Origin: Brotaphodocola catenula | Lineage (GTDB): Bacteria; Bacillota; Clostridia; Lachnospirales; Lachnospiraceae | DNA length: 45,231 nt | Reading direction: 5' to 3' | Assembly (NCBI GenBank): GCA_020686985.1 | Contig: JAJEPU010000027.1 | Span: 1 to 45,231 of the forward strand | Shown here: positions 42,813 to 45,231 of the stretch, in pieces | Numbering within the stretch: position 1 is the first letter of the stretch | Layout of the letters: the number at the start of each line of letters is the position of its first letter | Translations under genes and position numbers: made by a program | The notes under the pieces: generated by a model | Told to the model about the DNA's origin: nothing | Seen by the model: the letters and a program-made list of their open reading frames with translations, nothing else | The model's database searches: none

Positions 42813-43291
42813 ACAAGCTCCCTCCCTTCAAAATGCAAGTATTGCAGAGACTTCTCAGTTGCAAACACCAGCTGGTTGAACAATTTCCGAATCTTGAGTG
42901 CCGCCAGTGTCTGTTCCTTATCCAACACTCCAGTCATATACAGGGTAATGGTGCGGTACACATCATCATTTGCCACAGCACCATAAATCAGGTCATGCTG
43001 CTTTCCCTGATAGGTTCCCTGACGGTTCTCGGCTACAAAATCCAGCCACGCTTCATCTGGGCTGTCAAAGCGCAGCAAACTGCACTCCTTGAAAGCCACA
43101 GCTTCCTCTACGGAATAAATATTGAGCGTAGCGGCTCCTGTTTTGCGGCGGTCAGTGACCTTTTGAGCGAAGTTCACTGCCTGATCGCGGTTAGTGGTGG
43201 TGTAAAATCCAAAACCGAAGTCCAGATAGCGATTTTGCCGGATAAGTTTCGGCTGTTCTACGATAACATTGCTTCCGTGGTACAAAATCAT
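42809..43291 (-). CDS. DUF3990 protein, predicted ADP-ribosyltransferase-like toxin
   Basis: The 160-residue protein starts MILYHGSN at ATG 43291, placed by AGGAGG 8 bases upstream; a GTG at 43300 would add three residues. YHGSN near the start, [19 protein letters not shown] at about 27-45, and LDFVAENR are the DUF3990 signature. This resembles the His and Tyr motifs of ADP-ribosyltransferase folds. DUF3990 proteins occur next to DUF3791 proteins, and the pair is predicted to be a toxin-antitoxin. Its place inside a BREX operon suggests a backup or guard role. Activity is inferred, not shown. Confidence 0.75.
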   Translation of the reverse strand: MILYHGSNVIVEQPKLIRQNRYLDFGFGFYTTTNRDQAVNFAQKVTDRRKTGAATLNIYSVEEAVAFKECSLLRFDSPDEAWLDFVAENRQGTYQGKQHDLIYGAVANDDVYRTITLYMTGVLDKEQTLAALKIRKLFNQLVFATEKSLQYLHFEGRELV

Positions 43292-43388
43292 TGCAAACAC
43301 CTCCTGTTCTTCTTATTTCTTTTCTTTCACCATCTCGGCTGTCGCCTCGATGTCGGCACTCGTCAAGGTGCGACTCGTGCAAGCACAG

Positions 43389-45231
43389 TCACACTTTTCC
43401 TCGTTGCTTCGCCATGATGTTCTTGCTGTCCGCCAGCACCTCATAGAACTTACCATCCTGCGCAGTCTGAAGCTTACGGTAGTTGACCTTTACGCCGTCA
43501 TCAAGGTCAAGCTCGATACGGGAAAGTGCCAGATGGCTGATCTTCTCATCATATTCTCGGCATTCCTTCAGCTGCTTGGCAAGTTTATCCTTACGCTTGG
43601 AGGCTGCTGCCACCTCGCGGGCATTCCCGCTGTGATCCATCATATCCTGCATCCGGTTAATTTCGGATTCGTACACACGCTGCATCTTGTGCAGGTAGTC
43701 GATACGCAGGTTACCGATAGTATCCGGCGTATAGCGGTGCAGGTAAACCAGTGCCTTGAAGCCGTTCTGCTTGCCACTGTCAAACAGCCAGTAGATCGGA
43801 CGCTTGCCTGAACCGGTGACAGAGTATGTCTGGCAGTGATCCTTGAAGAAGTCGTTCAGGAAGTAGTTGCGGATGATCTCCCGGCTGGTGCTGCCCTTAT
43901 TGCCAAGGGCTTTTGCGATGTAATCAAGGTTTGCTTCCAACGTATCAGCACCATACACCACTTTCAGCCAGTCGCACAGGCGGGATACAATATCATCGTC
44001 CAGATATTCTTCATCAGTGATGGGGATAACATTGTCGGCATCCGGGATAAAGCTCTGATATTTGCTGCTATCCCACTTGCCGCCTGCATAGGCCAATCCT
44101 TCCACATCCAGTGAGTAGCGACCAAACATACAGCCCACAGCATAGCTGAGCAGGCTCTTGATGTCCCGCTGCAAATCCGCCTTGCGCACGGTCACATCTT
44201 TATCTTCCACTTCCGGAGTCAACTCATCCTGCAAGCCGTAAATGTCAATAAAAATGCGGTTCAGCTCTTCCTCGTTGGCTTTCAGCTGGTTAAAGCGGTC
44301 TTCGCATTCTAATTGCCACTGGGCAAAGGCTTCGGAAATCGCGGAAACGTTACGGAGTAAGGGATGTTTCTTAAAGTCCCAAGAAACCTCAAAAGAGTCC
44401 CACTCTGCGTTACTGCCATCAATGCAATGTTTAACACGCTCTACTATACTATCCAAAGAATCCGACTCTATCAGTGGCAACTTCCTAAGATATCCAGATT
44501 CAAATCCCATCGAAGGTGAGAGAATCTTTAACAGTGAAGCGGCTATTTTGGAGTTCATAAATCCAAGTAAATAGTATTTTGTCTTTTCATTATTGCAAAA
44601 CAGTCCATATCCACTGTTAGAATACAAAAATCCTACCGGGCAAAATCTAAATGAAGTCTTCTCTGTTCCAATAACAGTCCAAGTCAATGCAGAACTGAAT
44701 ATATAGTCCAGATTATAGTTATGTGAACGTATCCTACCCGTCTTTTCATCTTTGAAATTCTGAATTTCAAACCCATCATTTTCCCAGTTTACTACTGTAT
44801 CATTATTACCGTACCATTTTCTCTGTTCCCCTCCCTTAGCAAACGGGAACCATTTCTTTCGGCTCTCAACAGCTTCTTTTCTTGACGAGATATTAATTCC
44901 AAATTTGTTACGGTTCACCTCAAACCAAAGTCGAATGAATCTATCATTATTTGCGGTTGCCATACCAACGCGAGGTTCCGAAACATCACCAACTAAATGT
45001 GACTTTTTAAATGCCGACAAAACAACATCTGACGCCCAGTATGCAGTATAAGGTGTCCCTTGAATTTCTCTTAGTTGTTCATTTGTTTTATTAAAACGGT
45101 GTTCACCAGAAATAAACATAGCAGCTTTTGCTGCTTCATTTTTTCCGCCAACTAATCCTGAATTATTCACGGAGCAATCTCTAACCTGAAAATTGCACCA
45201 CGAATCAAAAAAATGATCCATGCAGCCATAA
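43389..45231 (-). CDS. pglX: BREX adenine-specific methyltransferase PglX, C-terminal part
   Basis: About 613 residues are visible and the frame stays open to the window edge, so the N-terminal methyltransferase half (with the NPPY motif expected in this family) is outside. The visible part starts with a probable target-recognition region (YTAYWASDV...KKWFPFAKGGEQRKWYGN...SSALTWTVIG...GFLYSNSGYGLF, YLLGFMNSKIA). It continues into the helical C-terminal domain (PDADNVIPITDEEYLDDD, EIIRNYFLNDFFKDHC, RPIYWLFDSGKQNGFKALVYLHRY). PglX marks host DNA at N6-adenine so that BREX restricts only foreign DNA. Composition changes inside the gene near 44.4 kb. It is the first BREX gene visible here. Confidence 0.92.
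   Translation of the reverse strand, partial: YGCMDHFFDSWCNFQVRDCSVNNSGLVGGKNEAAKAAMFISGEHRFNKTNEQLREIQGTPYTAYWASDVVLSAFKKSHLVGDVSEPRVGMATANNDRFIRLWFEVNRNKFGINISSRKEAVESRKKWFPFAKGGEQRKWYGNNDTVVNWENDGFEIQNFKDEKTGRIRSHNYNLDYIFSSALTWTVIGTEKTSFRFCPVGFLYSNSGYGLFCNNEKTKYYLLGFMNSKIAASLLKILSPSMGFESGYLRKLPLIESDSLDSIVERVKHCIDGSNAEWDSFEVSWDFKKHPLLRNVSAISEAFAQWQLECEDRFNQLKANEEELNRIFIDIYGLQDELTPEVEDKDVTVRKADLQRDIKSLLSYAVGCMFGRYSLDVEGLAYAGGKWDSSKYQSFIPDADNVIPITDEEYLDDDIVSRLCDWLKVVYGADTLEANLDYIAKALGNKGSTSREIIRNYFLNDFFKDHCQTYSVTGSGKRPIYWLFDSGKQNGFKALVYLHRYTPDTIGNLRIDYLHKMQRVYESEINRMQDMMDHSGNAREVAAASKRKDKLAKQLKECREYDEKISHLALSRIELDLDDGVKVNYRKLQTAQDGKFYEVLADSKNIMAKQRGKV

Noticed and set aside
43301-43388. Possible small gene between pglX and DUF3990
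   Set aside because: One frame reads about 30 protein-like codons ending SADIEATAEMVKEKK, but there is no start with an RBS; only a 16-codon TTG ORF could be made.

Overview
This window looks like a chromosome segment of a gut Firmicute, most likely a Lachnospiraceae-type Clostridium. The evidence is strong AGGAGG-type ribosome binding sites, sigma-A promoters, a long-form ribosome hibernation factor, an RF2 gene with a programmed frameshift, a homoserine dehydrogenase next to a PheB-type ACT protein, and a bile salt hydrolase. No tRNA, rRNA, CRISPR array, integrase or complete insertion sequence is visible.

Region 1 (about 1-18600) is conserved core: a DUF4190 membrane protein, a 136-base imperfect inverted repeat, hom and the ACT protein, prfB, secA, hpf, an NlpC/P60 hydrolase coupled to an acyltransferase, a thioredoxin reductase-like flavoprotein, an SDR reductase, a DUF4367 lipoprotein followed by an ECF sigma factor and a DUF4367 membrane protein (probable anti-sigma), greA, a ROK fructokinase, mannose-6-phosphate isomerase and a ketopantoate reductase family enzyme.

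Region 2 (about 18680-23500) is a copper/heavy-metal island that looks cut at its left end. It has small leftward ORFs of unknown origin, a stand-alone HMA domain that resembles the 3' end of a CopA ATPase, an OmpR-type regulator and kinase behind a promoter bracketed by two copies of a dyad, and a large HMA-TauE/SafE-cupredoxin fusion.

Region 3 (about 23660-27940) is a mobile-type cassette. A Y-family DNA polymerase operon (polymerase, small protein, ImmA/IrrE peptidase, zinc ribbon) diverges from an XRE repressor-ImmA/IrrE pair. The two promoters face each other across a TTCGTG-type operator, which suggests SOS-independent, protease-relieved control of mutagenic repair.

Region 4 (about 28060-36035), mostly AT-rich, carries a bile salt hydrolase beside the 3' remnant of a second cardiolipin synthase, a FUSC transporter, a two-component system, two HKD phospholipase D family proteins and a small alarmone synthetase.

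Region 5 (about 36218-45231) is a phage-defence island transcribed leftward. A type 1-like BREX operon (pglX, cut by the window edge, then pglZ and brxL) contains a three-gene DUF3990/small protein/DUF3791 cassette that looks like a toxin-antitoxin unit. It runs without a visible promoter or terminator into a CD-NTase/SLATT pair, that is, a minimal CBASS-like nucleotide-signalling module. The likely missing genes brxA, brxB and brxC would lie to the right of the window. The composition steps sharply at the brxL/SLATT junction and again inside pglX, so this island appears to be a mosaic assembled from separate sources.
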